Source: Bacteroidia bacterium (GTDB lineage: Bacteria; Bacteroidota; Bacteroidia; Chitinophagales; Chitinophagaceae). From it: 64,000 bases of DNA. Below the pieces are notes generated by a model. The model worked only from the letters and a program-made list of their open reading frames with translations, made no database searches and was not told the origin of the DNA. The stretch lies in contig JAUICZ010000001.1 of NCBI GenBank assembly GCA_030429205.1, positions 1,478,806-1,542,805 on the forward strand, read 5' to 3'. This document shows, in pieces, positions 1 through 9,012 of the stretch. Numbering within the stretch: position 1 is the first letter of the stretch; each line of letters begins with the position of its first letter. The position numbers and the translations under genes are program-made.

Positions 1-40
1 ATATGAAAATGACCAGATAGCAATAGCAAACCAAGGCTAA
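1..40 (+). CDS. ccmE: C-terminal end of an upstream protein, probably CcmE (partial)
   Basis: The reading frame open at the left edge gives YENDQIAIANQG and then TAA at 38-40, 21 bases before the CcmF start. In Bacteroidota, ccmE commonly precedes ccmF, and short CcmE homologues end in a similar CPSKYE-type tail. Only about twelve residues are visible, so the assignment rests on context and weak tail resemblance. Confidence 0.4.
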   Translation, partial: YENDQIAIANQG

Positions 41-61
41 AACAACTAAAAAACTATTCAA

Positions 62-2521
62 TTGGATATTCAATATATAGGCGAACATCTTGGACCCGGG
101 AAACTGGGTCATTTTTTTATCATAACATCATTTATAGCAGCACTGTTTAGTGCGTTTAGCTATTATCGTGCAGCGAATACAGAGGCTACGGACCCCAATG
201 GAAGTATGTTTTGGGTACTTCTCGGCAGAAATGGCTTTGTTATACATACCGCAGCAGTCATCAGTATTTTTGTAACACTATTTTACCTCATTACGAACCA
301 CTATTTCGAGTACTTCTATGTTTGGAAGCATTCTGATTTGAGCTTATCGCCCAAGTATCTTTTGTCGTGTTTTTGGGAAGGGCAGGAAGGTAGCTTCTTA
401 TTATGGTCGTTTTGGCACGGTGTGCTCGGGATAATAGTGATGCTTACAGCTAAGAAAATGGAGAGCCGCACAATGACCGTGATCTCTCTTGTGCAGGTTG
501 CTTTGGCAACTATGGTATTGGGCTTTTATTTTGGACAAGATGTGAATATAGGTTCATCGCCATTTATTCTTTTAAGAGAGAAAATGGCCGGAGCACCCAT
601 TTTTAACCAGGCTAACTATATGGAGTTCTTTACAGATGGTAAAGGCTTAAATATTCTGCTACAAAACTATTGGATGGTTATTCATCCGCCGGTACTCTTC
701 TTAGGTTTTGCGTCTACGCTGATACCATTTGCATATATTATTGCTGCATTGTGGAAAGGTGAGTATAAGAGCTTCATTAAGCACACATGGGTATGGAGCT
801 TGTTCTCTGGTGGCATACTAGGCTTAGGTATCATGATGGGAGGAGCATGGGCATACGAATCGTTAACCTTTGGTGGTTACTGGGCATGGGATCCTGTGGA
901 GAATGCTTCATTAGTACCATGGTTAACTTTGGTAGCAGCTTTACATACATTGATCATATACAAAGTAACAGGCCGCTCCTTCATTATTACAGTGATATTG
1001 TTTGTTGCCACTTACGTGCTGATATGGTATTCAACTTTCTTAACAAGAACAGGTATACTTGGCGATACTTCTGTACACTCGTTTGTTGGAGAAGGTAAAT
1101 CGCTATACTGGCATTTACTTATCGTGATATTTGTACTGTTAATTGGTTCTATACTCTTAATGATAAGAAGGTGGAAAGGACTGCCAAGAGTGAAAACTGA
1201 AGAACATGTAAGCTCTAGAGAGTTTTGGATGTTCATAGGTTCCTTTGTTTTATTCTTGTCTGCTATACAAATAATTATCAGCACATCTATACCGGTATGG
1301 TCTCCGCTGGCTAAATGGATAACAGGTAAAGAAGTGGCGCCGCCAATAGACCCGATTGCACATTATAACAGTATACAGGTTTGGGTAGCGATGGTGCTGG
1401 CAGTATTGTCTGCTGCAATTTTATACTTGAAGTTTAAAAAGAGCGATGCTAAAAGCGTTTGGAAAAAACTGGGTTTGACGGGTGTAATTGCATTGGCGCT
1501 CAGTTTGCTGATTGGATTTACTCAAAAAATAGATGCCCCACAATATGCATTATTATTGTTTGCAGCTTGTTTTGCTATAGTAGCTACCATCTATTATGCG
1601 GTCAGCATACAGAAGGTGAAGTTTAAGAAACTGGGTGCAGCATCTACTCACCTGGGTTTCGCATTGGCTCTTTTAGGAATATTGCTTTCTTCTTACAATA
1701 AGGATGTGATTTCGATTAATACACTAGGCCTAGTCTTCAATTTTGGTGAAGATAAAATGGCTAATGTTCGTGAGAGTATGCAGAATGTAATGCTGTACAA
1801 GAACGTTGCAATGCCAATGGCTGAGTATGATGTGACTTATGTGGGCGATTCAACATCAGAAGAAGACCCAAGAACTTTCTACAAGGTTCTATATCAGGTA
1901 AGGGATAAAAACTCTCAAGAAGTAACAGAGTCATTTGTCTTACATCCTAACGCATTTTTAAATCCAAATGGACAGGAAGGTTCATTAAGTGCCAACCCTG
2001 ATTCGAAACACTATTTAACCAGAGATATTTTTACATACGTTCAATCGGCAGTAGATCCTGCAAAAAAATATGATACGCTTGAATATAAAAAGCATGTGGT
2101 AAAGCAGGGAGATACTGTATTCCTGAACAGAGGTTTTTTGGTTTTTGCAGGTTTTAACACGAATGTTAGTCAAGGTAGATACAATGCTCAAGAGGGAGAC
2201 ATAGCGGTAGAAGCTGTATTAAATTTAAATAATTTTACAGGTACTGTTGACACATTAAAGCCTCTTTATTTAATAAGAGATGGTTTGGTTCAAACAGTTG
2301 ATGATACTGTCTTAAGCAGGAAGCTTTATGTACAATTGGCAAATATTTTGCCTAAAACGGATGCGGCAGAATTAAGAATCAGACAGGCAGGTGATGATAA
2401 TGATTACATTGTGATGAAAGCTATAGTATTCCCATACATTAACCTGCTTTGGTTGGGTATTATCATTATGGTATTGGGTTTCATGCTGGCGATGTACAAT
2501 AGGGCTACAAAGAAGATGTAA
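62..2521 (+). CDS. ccmF: CcmF-type cytochrome c heme lyase
   Basis: Polytopic inner-membrane protein of 819 aa of the heme-handling (HHP) family, which delivers heme to apocytochromes c in System I maturation. The WWD heme-binding segment is GGYWAWDPVENASLVPWL at about residues 271-288. Conserved histidines flank it (HPP near 208, ALHT near 295), and the family motif FWEGQEGSFLLW lies near 104-115. More than a dozen hydrophobic segments are visible, and a long non-membrane stretch near 550-785 precedes one last C-terminal membrane helix. It is longer than the roughly 650-aa proteobacterial CcmF. The start is TTG, supported by the family-like N-terminus MDIQYIGEHL. It probably serves the c-type hemes of the CcoO and CcoP subunits encoded about 20 kb downstream. 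Confidence 0.88.
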   Translation: MDIQYIGEHLGPGKLGHFFIITSFIAALFSAFSYYRAANTEATDPNGSMFWVLLGRNGFVIHTAAVISIFVTLFYLITNHYFEYFYVWKHSDLSLSPKYLLSCFWEGQEGSFLLWSFWHGVLGIIVMLTAKKMESRTMTVISLVQVALATMVLGFYFGQDVNIGSSPFILLREKMAGAPIFNQANYMEFFTDGKGLNILLQNYWMVIHPPVLFLGFASTLIPFAYIIAALWKGEYKSFIKHTWVWSLFSGGILGLGIMMGGAWAYESLTFGGYWAWDPVENASLVPWLTLVAALHTLIIYKVTGRSFIITVILFVATYVLIWYSTFLTRTGILGDTSVHSFVGEGKSLYWHLLIVIFVLLIGSILLMIRRWKGLPRVKTEEHVSSREFWMFIGSFVLFLSAIQIIISTSIPVWSPLAKWITGKEVAPPIDPIAHYNSIQVWVAMVLAVLSAAILYLKFKKSDAKSVWKKLGLTGVIALALSLLIGFTQKIDAPQYALLLFAACFAIVATIYYAVSIQKVKFKKLGAASTHLGFALALLGILLSSYNKDVISINTLGLVFNFGEDKMANVRESMQNVMLYKNVAMPMAEYDVTYVGDSTSEEDPRTFYKVLYQVRDKNSQEVTESFVLHPNAFLNPNGQEGSLSANPDSKHYLTRDIFTYVQSAVDPAKKYDTLEYKKHVVKQGDTVFLNRGFLVFAGFNTNVSQGRYNAQEGDIAVEAVLNLNNFTGTVDTLKPLYLIRDGLVQTVDDTVLSRKLYVQLANILPKTDAAELRIRQAGDDNDYIVMKAIVFPYINLLWLGIIIMVLGFMLAMYNRATKKM

Positions 2522-2683
2522 TCAAGAGTATGGTAAGGGGACTCTATTGTTGCTGGCTTCTCCTCTTCGCATTATCATAACTATATTTAGCACAGTATAC
2601 CAATTGTTTCGTCATGAGATTCCAGTTGGGTAAGCTAATAGTCTTCGCATATATATTATTAGAGTAAATAGCTATATCGTACT

Positions 2684-2715
2684 AAAAAAGCCACTGCAAC
2701 TGCAGTGGCTTTTTT
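2684..2715. terminator. Bidirectional rho-independent terminator
   Basis: Inverted repeat GCCACTGCA / TGCAGTGGC flanked by an A-run on the left and a T-run on the right. It lies between the convergent ccmF and the EGF-like lipoprotein gene and could serve both. Confidence 0.8.
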
Positions 2716-2740
2716 AATGTAATGATTTATAATAGATGTC

Positions 2741-3286
2741 CTAGTGGCTCCATGTAGAAGGAACACCAGTATTTACACCAAAGTCGTTTCTTTTCCCTTC
2801 AGGATTTTCAATTGTGTAATGAACAATTAATTCTCCATGTTCAGGGTAGAAGTTTTCACGCTCCCAGTTCAAATATCCAGAACCTTCGATCGTGTACCCT
2901 TCAACTACTTGCTGAGGGATGAATATAGAGTCTCCTTTCACGCGAATAGAAACGTCGTTACCAGGAAATCTGTTGTAGAAGTTAGAAATGGTCATGTCTG
3001 TAGCACCAACTCCGTTTTTGATACGGATTTCATACTGTGCGGGTTTGGTTACAGTACCATCTTCAAAAACGGTCCAAACGCCTTCATATTTCTCTCTTGT
3101 TACAATTTCGCAATGTGTACCCTCATAACCAGAAGGGCAAAGGCATTCTCCATCTGTACAAGTACCACCGTATGCACATACGATAGCTTTACAAGGATCA
3201 TTATTACAAGAGGTTATAGTCACAGCCGAAAATACAGCTATCACACCTATAGTGGATAAAACAATGGATTTTAAACGAGCTTTCAT
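2741..3286 (-). CDS. Lipoprotein with one EGF-like domain
   Basis: Predicted lipoprotein of about 181 aa: hydrophobic signal, lipobox ITSC and mature Cys. It is followed at once by a six-cysteine EGF-like module with spacing C-x4-C-x5-C-x4-C-x-C-x8-C (ending CPSGYEGTHC). The remaining ~120 residues are beta-rich and not recognised. Its C-terminal segment (IEGSGYLNW followed by LIVHYTI) resembles the end of the lipoprotein at 45742-46467. ATG at 3286 is preferred over an in-frame GTG six bases upstream because it gives a normal signal peptide. Monocistronic and convergent with ccmF. Lipid-anchored location is inferred; function is unknown. Confidence 0.8.
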   Translation of the reverse strand: MKARLKSIVLSTIGVIAVFSAVTITSCNNDPCKAIVCAYGGTCTDGECLCPSGYEGTHCEIVTREKYEGVWTVFEDGTVTKPAQYEIRIKNGVGATDMTISNFYNRFPGNDVSIRVKGDSIFIPQQVVEGYTIEGSGYLNWERENFYPEHGELIVHYTIENPEGKRNDFGVNTGVPSTWSH

Positions 3287-3448
3287 TAGCACATTATGTT
3301 TTTAAACGAGTTTAAAGATAAACGAAACTATTTGAATATGCAATAGAGCCTTAAAATTGCATTGGGTTACTAAATAGTTGTTTTTCTGTTAATTACTGCG
3401 TGAATATAGGGTATAATATATGAGTAATGCAAGAATTTTAAGTATGAA

Positions 3449-4282
3449 TTAATTTTCAACACTATCAATGTAGGATAGTATACCCTTGTAGATGGCTTCT
3501 ACTATTTCACTTTGCCCTTTTTCAGAGTTGAGGTATTTCTCTTCTTCAGGGTTATTGATAAAGCCAATTTCTACTAATACTCCCGGCATAACACAGCCTG
3601 CAAGAACTTCAAGCCCTTTTTGTTTTACGCCTCTGTCTAGCCTGCCTTGGGTATTGAATTGTTGTTGTATAAAAGTGGCTAAAGATACGCTGCTGGATAG
3701 AAAAGCCTGTGAGTACTGTGCGATGATAATTTGTGTCATCGGGTCGCTTTCATCCAATAATCCGGGTTCGTTTGTTAGGTTGTCGCTGTACTCCCCTATA
3801 GATTTTTCTTTTTGAGAGTTGCGATGTAGTCCTAAAACATAACATTCTGTTCCGTTTGCACTAGTAGTGTTGTAGTATTTATATCGTGGGTATTTATATG
3901 TCTTACCATTCTTTTTTACATATCGGTATCCGTCTTGAACTTTTACCCTTTTTCCTGCAGAGGAGTTAACGTGTACAGATACAAACAGGTTCGCTTCTGC
4001 CTTGTTAGCTATTTTGTGCCTGTCAGGTAACTCAACAAATACATCAGTTTTGCGTGTGTAAATAATCTGTCTGCTTTTGTAATGCTGCTCCAGCTTTTTA
4101 CCCAGCTTTAAAGTAATAGACAGGGCTAAATCTTTTTCTTTAGAGATTCTGCCAAGTGCTCCGGGTTCATTTCCTCCGTGTCCAGCATCTAAGACAATCT
4201 TTTGCACCTTCTTGCCGTCGGCAAACGATGTTGTGCTGTTGAAGAATAATAAGATTAATAATAGTGGTAATATCTTTGGCAT
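3449..4282 (-). CDS. N-acetylmuramoyl-L-alanine amidase (Amidase_3)
   Basis: Zinc amidase of 277 aa that cleaves the bond between MurNAc and the stem peptide in the periplasm. A signal peptide (MPKILPLLLILLFFN...) precedes the catalytic domain. The zinc-binding pattern is visible: DAGHGG (His near 35), a Glu in SKEKDLAL (near 49), His in SVHVNSS, and catalytic Glu in LVEIGFINNPEE. An insert rich in Tyr/Lys (YRYVKKNGKTYKYPRYKYY) sits after the second His motif. The ATG at 4282 is chosen over an upstream start that would bury the signal peptide. It is divergent from the LptD-like gene 79 bp away, so envelope genes share this intergenic region. Confidence 0.88.
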   Translation of the reverse strand: MPKILPLLLILLFFNSTTSFADGKKVQKIVLDAGHGGNEPGALGRISKEKDLALSITLKLGKKLEQHYKSRQIIYTRKTDVFVELPDRHKIANKAEANLFVSVHVNSSAGKRVKVQDGYRYVKKNGKTYKYPRYKYYNTTSANGTECYVLGLHRNSQKEKSIGEYSDNLTNEPGLLDESDPMTQIIIAQYSQAFLSSSVSLATFIQQQFNTQGRLDRGVKQKGLEVLAGCVMPGVLVEIGFINNPEEEKYLNSEKGQSEIVEAIYKGILSYIDSVEN

Positions 4283-4342
4283 ATCCTGTTCGGAAATGTT
4301 AAATATACAAATACACAAGCCCTAGTATCCAAATAACTATGC

Positions 4343-4350
4343 TATTTTTG
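4343..4350 (+). promoter_or_regulatory. -7 box TATTTTTG, nearly leaderless
   Basis: Perfect Bacteroidota TAnnTTTG box ending 7 nt before a GTG-ATG start pair, so transcription would begin at or almost at the start codon. No convincing -33 TTTG is visible. Confidence 0.5.
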
Positions 4351-4360
4351 TCCACTGGTG

Positions 4361-7057
4361 ATGAACCTGTGTAAAACTAATTCGACAAAGTTACGAAGCA
4401 ATCACTGCCTTACAACATGTATGGTGGTGATTTTTACATTTGTTTTAACACATAGTGCCCTAGGGCAAGAGCGTTCAATAAGGATCAATACGATAGAAGC
4501 AGATAGTTTATCTGATACTTTGAGCATTACTGATACTTCTTTAATACAGATTGATAGTTTAACAACAGACAGTACACTTACAGCAGATAGTACGAAAAAA
4601 GTATCGTTAGAAGAGCGTTTGGGTATAAAGCTTTCTCCTGACGCATTGGATGAAGTGGTGAAATCTGAAGCAAAAGATTCTGCAGTGTTGAATATGCAGA
4701 GCAATGTGTTTCATTTGTATGGAAATGCAAAGGTGAACTATCAGGATATGGAGCTGAAAGCGGGTACGATTATTTATCAGCAGTCTGAAAACCTGGTTAC
4801 CGCAGCACCTTTACAAACAGATACTTTCACTAAACTTAAAGATCGGCCAAGCTTTACACAAGGTTCTGAGAGTTTCACTTACGACTCTATCAAATATAAT
4901 TTTAAGAGTAAAAGAGCCATTGTGCGCAACCCACGTACCCAATATGGTAATGGGTATGTATACAGCGATCAAATAAAAAGAAACCCGGACCAATCTATAT
5001 ATGGGTTGAGAAACCTGTATACTACATGTGCACTAGATACACCCCACTTTGGTATAAAAGCTAAAAAGATAAAAGTAATACCCGGCAGAGTTGTTGCATC
5101 AGGAGCAGCTAATATTAATATCGAAAATGTTCCAACACCACTTTTCCTGCCTTTTGGTTTATTCCCTATAAGTAAAGGCCAGCGTTCCGGTTTTATTTTA
5201 CCTACATATACTATTGAGGAGGCCAGGGGGGTAGGTTTGCTAGGTGGGGGATACTACTTCAACTTTGGTGATTATGCAGATCTGGAAACAAGAGCAAATA
5301 TATATTCAAAAGGTAGTTGGCAGGTAAGCGGTAGTAATCACTATGCAAAAAGATATAAATATCAAGGTGGTTTAACCTTCACGTATAATTATGTAAAGAC
5401 CGGAGAAGATTACGAAGTGGATGCTACACAGCAGCGAGACTTTAATGTTCAGTGGCGACATCAATCTGATCCTAAATCTCGCCCGGGTAGTAATTTTACG
5501 GCATCTGTAAACGCAGGTACATCGTCGTTTAATACAAATGCTACATATGACGCGACTCAAATATTAAATAACCAATACCGCTCTAATATTGCGTATCAAA
5601 AAACATGGGCAAACAAGCCTTTTACTTTGGGTATTGGTGCCAGTCATAGTCAGGAAGCCTCAACAGGGCAGGTAAATGTTACATTGCCGGACATTAGTTT
5701 TTTCGTCAACCAGTTCAACCCATTTCAGGGGAAGAATAGTTTAGGCACAAAATGGTATGAGAAGATTACCGCCAGTTATACGTTTACAGCACAAAACCAA
5801 TTGAACTTTACTGATAGTTTATTCAATTTCAATAAGCTAAGCTTTAGCGATTTCAGGAATGGAATGAAGCATTCTGTTCCAATAAATGCGACTTACAATA
5901 TATTTCGGTTTATTCAGGTTGGTATAGGCGGTAACTATAATGAATACTGGTTGACTAAACAGACTTTTAAGGGATACGATTATACCGGAGATTCTGTTGC
6001 TGTAACAACTTATAACGGGTTCTATACTGCACGAGACTATAATGTAGGTATAAACCTGAATACACGAATATATGGATTGAAGATGTTCAAGAAAGGTGGT
6101 TTGATGGGTATTAGGCACGTGCTTATACCTACTGTTGGTTTGAACTATGTACCTGATTTTGCAAAAGACCCTTATCGTTTTGGTTATGAGACGATCATAG
6201 ATCCCAATGCTGAAAACACTACATTTTTATCTCCTTATGAAGGAGCAATACTGGGGGCGCCTACGCAATTAGGTAACTACAGTAGTGTTGTAAGTTTTGC
6301 GTTGGATAATAATCTGCAAATAAAAGTACGCTCTAATGGCGACTCGACAGGGTCTAAGAACATTAGGTTGATTGATAACTTTAAGCTGAGTACGGGTTAT
6401 AATCTTGCAGTAGATTCATTTAATTGGAGTGACCTAAGTCTGTCATTTAACACCATGTTTTTTAATGTAGTTAATGTACGCGCATCAGCACAGTACGATC
6501 TGTATGCTTTTGATTATGAGGAAGAACGGAGAGTAAATACTACCATGTTTCAAAAAGGTACGGGCATAGCACGTTTTAAAACAGCGAATGTTTCATTAGA
6601 TGCAAGCCTTAAACCTCGTGAGCGACAAAATGAACAGCGTAACATATCCGATACCTATAATCGTTTACAACAATGGGGGATAACCGATAGGTATTATGAT
6701 TTTGATATACCCTGGAATGTGGGTGTTACTTACGTTTTAGGTATCAACAAATCTTATCTGGCAGAGTCAAAGAAAGATACTGTACAAATAAGTAACCATA
6801 ATATTGGTTTCAATGGGCAAATGAACTTAACATCTCGTTGGAAGTTGACTGTAAATACTAGCTATAATGTGGCGCAGAAAAAGCTTCAAATGACACAGAT
6901 CAATATAGTAAGAGATCTGCATTGTTGGGAGATGGTATTGTCTGTTATTCCATTTGGAGACAGGAAGTTCTATAATTTTACACTTAATGTAAAAGCATCA
7001 GAATTACAAGACCTGAAAATACTGCGCAGAAGAGATTTTAGAGATGCTATTTTCTAG
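4361..7057 (+). CDS. lptD: LptD-like outer-membrane LPS-assembly protein
   Basis: Large outer-membrane protein of about 898 aa. After a signal peptide (MVVIFTFVLTHSALGQ), a Ser/Thr/Asp-rich stretch is followed by an OstA-like segment (NVFHLYGNAKVNYQDMELKA) and a C-terminal beta-barrel of alternating aromatic strands. The region PTPLFLPFGLFPISKGQRSG near residue 265 is the characteristic LptD junction motif. In Gram-negatives LptD, with LptE, inserts LPS in the outer leaflet. An in-frame GTG directly precedes the ATG, so either may start. It ends in an aromatic residue (DAIF), as barrels do. No lptE is visible nearby. Annotated by family resemblance; Bacteroidota versions are divergent. Confidence 0.8.
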   Translation: MNLCKTNSTKLRSNHCLTTCMVVIFTFVLTHSALGQERSIRINTIEADSLSDTLSITDTSLIQIDSLTTDSTLTADSTKKVSLEERLGIKLSPDALDEVVKSEAKDSAVLNMQSNVFHLYGNAKVNYQDMELKAGTIIYQQSENLVTAAPLQTDTFTKLKDRPSFTQGSESFTYDSIKYNFKSKRAIVRNPRTQYGNGYVYSDQIKRNPDQSIYGLRNLYTTCALDTPHFGIKAKKIKVIPGRVVASGAANINIENVPTPLFLPFGLFPISKGQRSGFILPTYTIEEARGVGLLGGGYYFNFGDYADLETRANIYSKGSWQVSGSNHYAKRYKYQGGLTFTYNYVKTGEDYEVDATQQRDFNVQWRHQSDPKSRPGSNFTASVNAGTSSFNTNATYDATQILNNQYRSNIAYQKTWANKPFTLGIGASHSQEASTGQVNVTLPDISFFVNQFNPFQGKNSLGTKWYEKITASYTFTAQNQLNFTDSLFNFNKLSFSDFRNGMKHSVPINATYNIFRFIQVGIGGNYNEYWLTKQTFKGYDYTGDSVAVTTYNGFYTARDYNVGINLNTRIYGLKMFKKGGLMGIRHVLIPTVGLNYVPDFAKDPYRFGYETIIDPNAENTTFLSPYEGAILGAPTQLGNYSSVVSFALDNNLQIKVRSNGDSTGSKNIRLIDNFKLSTGYNLAVDSFNWSDLSLSFNTMFFNVVNVRASAQYDLYAFDYEEERRVNTTMFQKGTGIARFKTANVSLDASLKPRERQNEQRNISDTYNRLQQWGITDRYYDFDIPWNVGVTYVLGINKSYLAESKKDTVQISNHNIGFNGQMNLTSRWKLTVNTSYNVAQKKLQMTQINIVRDLHCWEMVLSVIPFGDRKFYNFTLNVKASELQDLKILRRRDFRDAIF

Positions 7058-7127
7058 CTATTCTACAGGAGAATATGGGTAGTATATATGATTAAATTTC
7101 TAATTATGGTATGATTAGCGATTTAAC

Positions 7128-7135
7128 TATTTTTG
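7128..7135 (+). promoter_or_regulatory. -7 box TATTTTTG upstream of the E2 gene
   Basis: TAnnTTTG match 36 nt before the E2 start codon, implying a short leader of about 30 nt. A clear -33 element is not visible. Confidence 0.4.
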
Positions 7136-7171
7136 TACCTCTTTTCAGAAATAATATAATAAAACGGCTAT

Positions 7172-8536
7172 ATGGCTTTAGTAGATTTAGTAATGCCTAA
7201 AATGGGCGAAAGTATCATGGAAGCTACTGTTTTGAAGTGGCACAAGCAACCCGGTGATACTGTAGAGATGGATGAAACAGTGCTTGAGATAGCAACTGAT
7301 AAAGTAGATAGTGAGGTGCCTTCTACAGCAGCAGGTGTAGTAAAAGAAATATTGTTTGAGGTAGACGATGTTGTACCTGTTGGCACTGTGATAGCAAGAA
7401 TAGAGTCTGGAGCAGCTGCAGCAGAATCTGCGCCTGCAGTGGCAGCAGTTGCAGAACCACCTAAACCAGAACCAGCAGCAGCGCCGCAACCGGCACCGCA
7501 GCCTGTACAACCTGCAGCATCTGCAGCTTCAGTTGCTCCAAGTGCAGGCAATCGCTTTTATTCTCCTTTAGTATTAAATATTGCAGCTAAAGAAGGTATT
7601 AGTATGTCTGAGCTGGAAAATATACCCGGCACAGGCTCTGAAGGGCGAGTGTCTAAAAAGGATATACTGGCATATGTGAAAAACCGTGCTAATGGTGCAC
7701 CACAAGCTACTCCTCAGCCGGCAGCACCACAGCCTGCGCCAGCTCCAACCCCGCAACCGGCAGCACCGCAGCCTGCACCTAGTGCCTCTGCGGCACCAGC
7801 AGCATCAAGCACTGCTGATTATGGTAGTAATGTAGAGGTGATTGAAATGGATAGGATGCGCAAGCTGATTGCTAAGCATATGGTGAATAGTAAGGCTACA
7901 TCGCCACACGTAACAAGCTTTACAGAAGCGGATGTGACAAATATTGTTAATTGGAGAAATAAAGTAAAAGGAGAGTTTCAGTCTAAATACGGTGAAAAAA
8001 TCACATATACTCCAATCTTTATAGAGGCAATAGTCAATTGTATTCGTAGAAATCCGATGATCAATGCTAGTGTTGATGGCGATAAGATAATTGTGAAGAA
8101 GGATATTAATATAGGTATGGCAACGGCGCTGCCTAGTGGAAACCTTATAGTTCCTGTTATTAAAAATGCCGATACTAAGAATTTACTTGGATTAAGTAAA
8201 GATGTAAATGGCATGGCTAATGCAGCACGAAATAATAAACTAAAAGCAGACGATACTCAAGGAGGTACGTTTACACTAACAAATGTTGGTACATTTGGTA
8301 GCTTAATGGGGACGCCAATTATTAACCAGCCTCAAGTAGCTATATTAGCTGTTGGTACAATTAAAAAGCGCCCTATGGTAATGGAAACAGAACATGGGGA
8401 TGTGATAGCCATTCGTCATATGATGTATTTGAGCATGAGTTATGATCATAGAATTGTTGATGGATCGTTAGGTGCCAGTTTCTTAACTGATGTGGCAAAT
8501 GAGTTGGAAGCATTCGATGTAAATAGAGGCGTATAA
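7172..8536 (+). CDS. Dihydrolipoamide acyltransferase (E2) of a 2-oxo acid dehydrogenase complex
   Basis: E2 core of 454 aa. An N-terminal lipoyl domain carries the lipoylation lysine in EIATDKVDSEVPS (Lys44). An Ala/Pro linker follows, then a peripheral subunit-binding domain (near 128-165, ending GRVSKKDILAYVKNR), a second Ala/Pro/Gln linker with repeated PQPAAPQPAP, and the catalytic domain with SYDHRIVDGS (His426, Asp430). It transfers acyl groups from lipoyl to CoA. The linkers suggest a branched-chain or pyruvate-type enzyme, but substrate cannot be fixed from sequence alone, and E1 and E3 genes are not adjacent. A strong terminator follows. Confidence 0.93.
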   Translation: MALVDLVMPKMGESIMEATVLKWHKQPGDTVEMDETVLEIATDKVDSEVPSTAAGVVKEILFEVDDVVPVGTVIARIESGAAAAESAPAVAAVAEPPKPEPAAAPQPAPQPVQPAASAASVAPSAGNRFYSPLVLNIAAKEGISMSELENIPGTGSEGRVSKKDILAYVKNRANGAPQATPQPAAPQPAPAPTPQPAAPQPAPSASAAPAASSTADYGSNVEVIEMDRMRKLIAKHMVNSKATSPHVTSFTEADVTNIVNWRNKVKGEFQSKYGEKITYTPIFIEAIVNCIRRNPMINASVDGDKIIVKKDINIGMATALPSGNLIVPVIKNADTKNLLGLSKDVNGMANAARNNKLKADDTQGGTFTLTNVGTFGSLMGTPIINQPQVAILAVGTIKKRPMVMETEHGDVIAIRHMMYLSMSYDHRIVDGSLGASFLTDVANELEAFDVNRGV

Positions 8537-8562
8537 TAATTATCGTCAGTTAATCATATTTA

Positions 8563-8588
8563 AGCCTCGCAATTGCGAGGCTTTTTTA
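8563..8588. terminator. Rho-independent terminator
   Basis: Stem GCCTCGC / GCGAGGC with an AATT loop and a T-run. It lies between the convergent E2 and PH-domain genes; its right edge overlaps the stop region of the latter. Confidence 0.85.
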
Positions 8589-9008
8589 ATCTAATTCGAT
8601 AAATATGTTAGGATTGCGATACTTCAATTCACGTATGAAGCCTTGTGTGTTTTGTGGAGAAACAATAACACTTTCTCCTGTTTTTGTTAGTATATATAAC
8701 CTTTTTAAAGACAGGGCAGGGGCAAGGGTAGGGGTTTCTACTTCTCTTATTTTAGTGATAGATGATATTAATATTGTCTTACTGTAAAATGGTTTTAGTG
8801 CTACATTAAGCTCGTACCGAGATATGGTGTAGCTGATAGCGAGGTAGAGTAATAAGAAGAGTAATAAGAACACTCCAAGTACTGTAAGCCCTATAACAGG
8901 TGTGTTTGTAGAAAAAGCTGCCACATAAAGAATAGCCGATACAGAGAAAACTATTCCGATAGTACTACCGCCAAGTTTAGATCTATATGTAATTACATAT
9001 GTTGACAT
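8586..9008 (-). CDS. Membrane protein with YyaB-like PH domain
   Basis: 140-aa protein with two adjacent hydrophobic helices (about residues 16-60) followed by a beta-rich domain. The C-terminal signature is ALSLKRLYI...VSPQNTQGFIRELKYRNPNI. This matches the bacterial PH-like fold of the bPH_4/YyaB type, where an SP-x-[ND]-x2-x-F-x2-L-x3-NP motif is typical. The role of these proteins is not established. It starts 4 bp downstream of nhaA on the same strand, so the two are probably co-transcribed. Confidence 0.65.
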   Translation of the reverse strand: MSTYVITYRSKLGGSTIGIVFSVSAILYVAAFSTNTPVIGLTVLGVFLLLFLLLYLAISYTISRYELNVALKPFYSKTILISSITKIREVETPTLAPALSLKRLYILTKTGESVIVSPQNTQGFIRELKYRNPNIFIELD

Positions 9009-9012
9009 GCAT

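Noticed and set aside
2837-3259. 140-aa plus-strand ORF opposite the EGF-like lipoprotein
   Set aside because: The minus-strand frame has a signal peptide, lipobox and cysteine pattern; the plus frame has none.
7168-7551. Antisense ORF rich in Ala/Gly/Cys opposite the E2 gene
   Set aside because: A by-product of the repetitive Ala/Pro/Gln linker codons on the plus strand.
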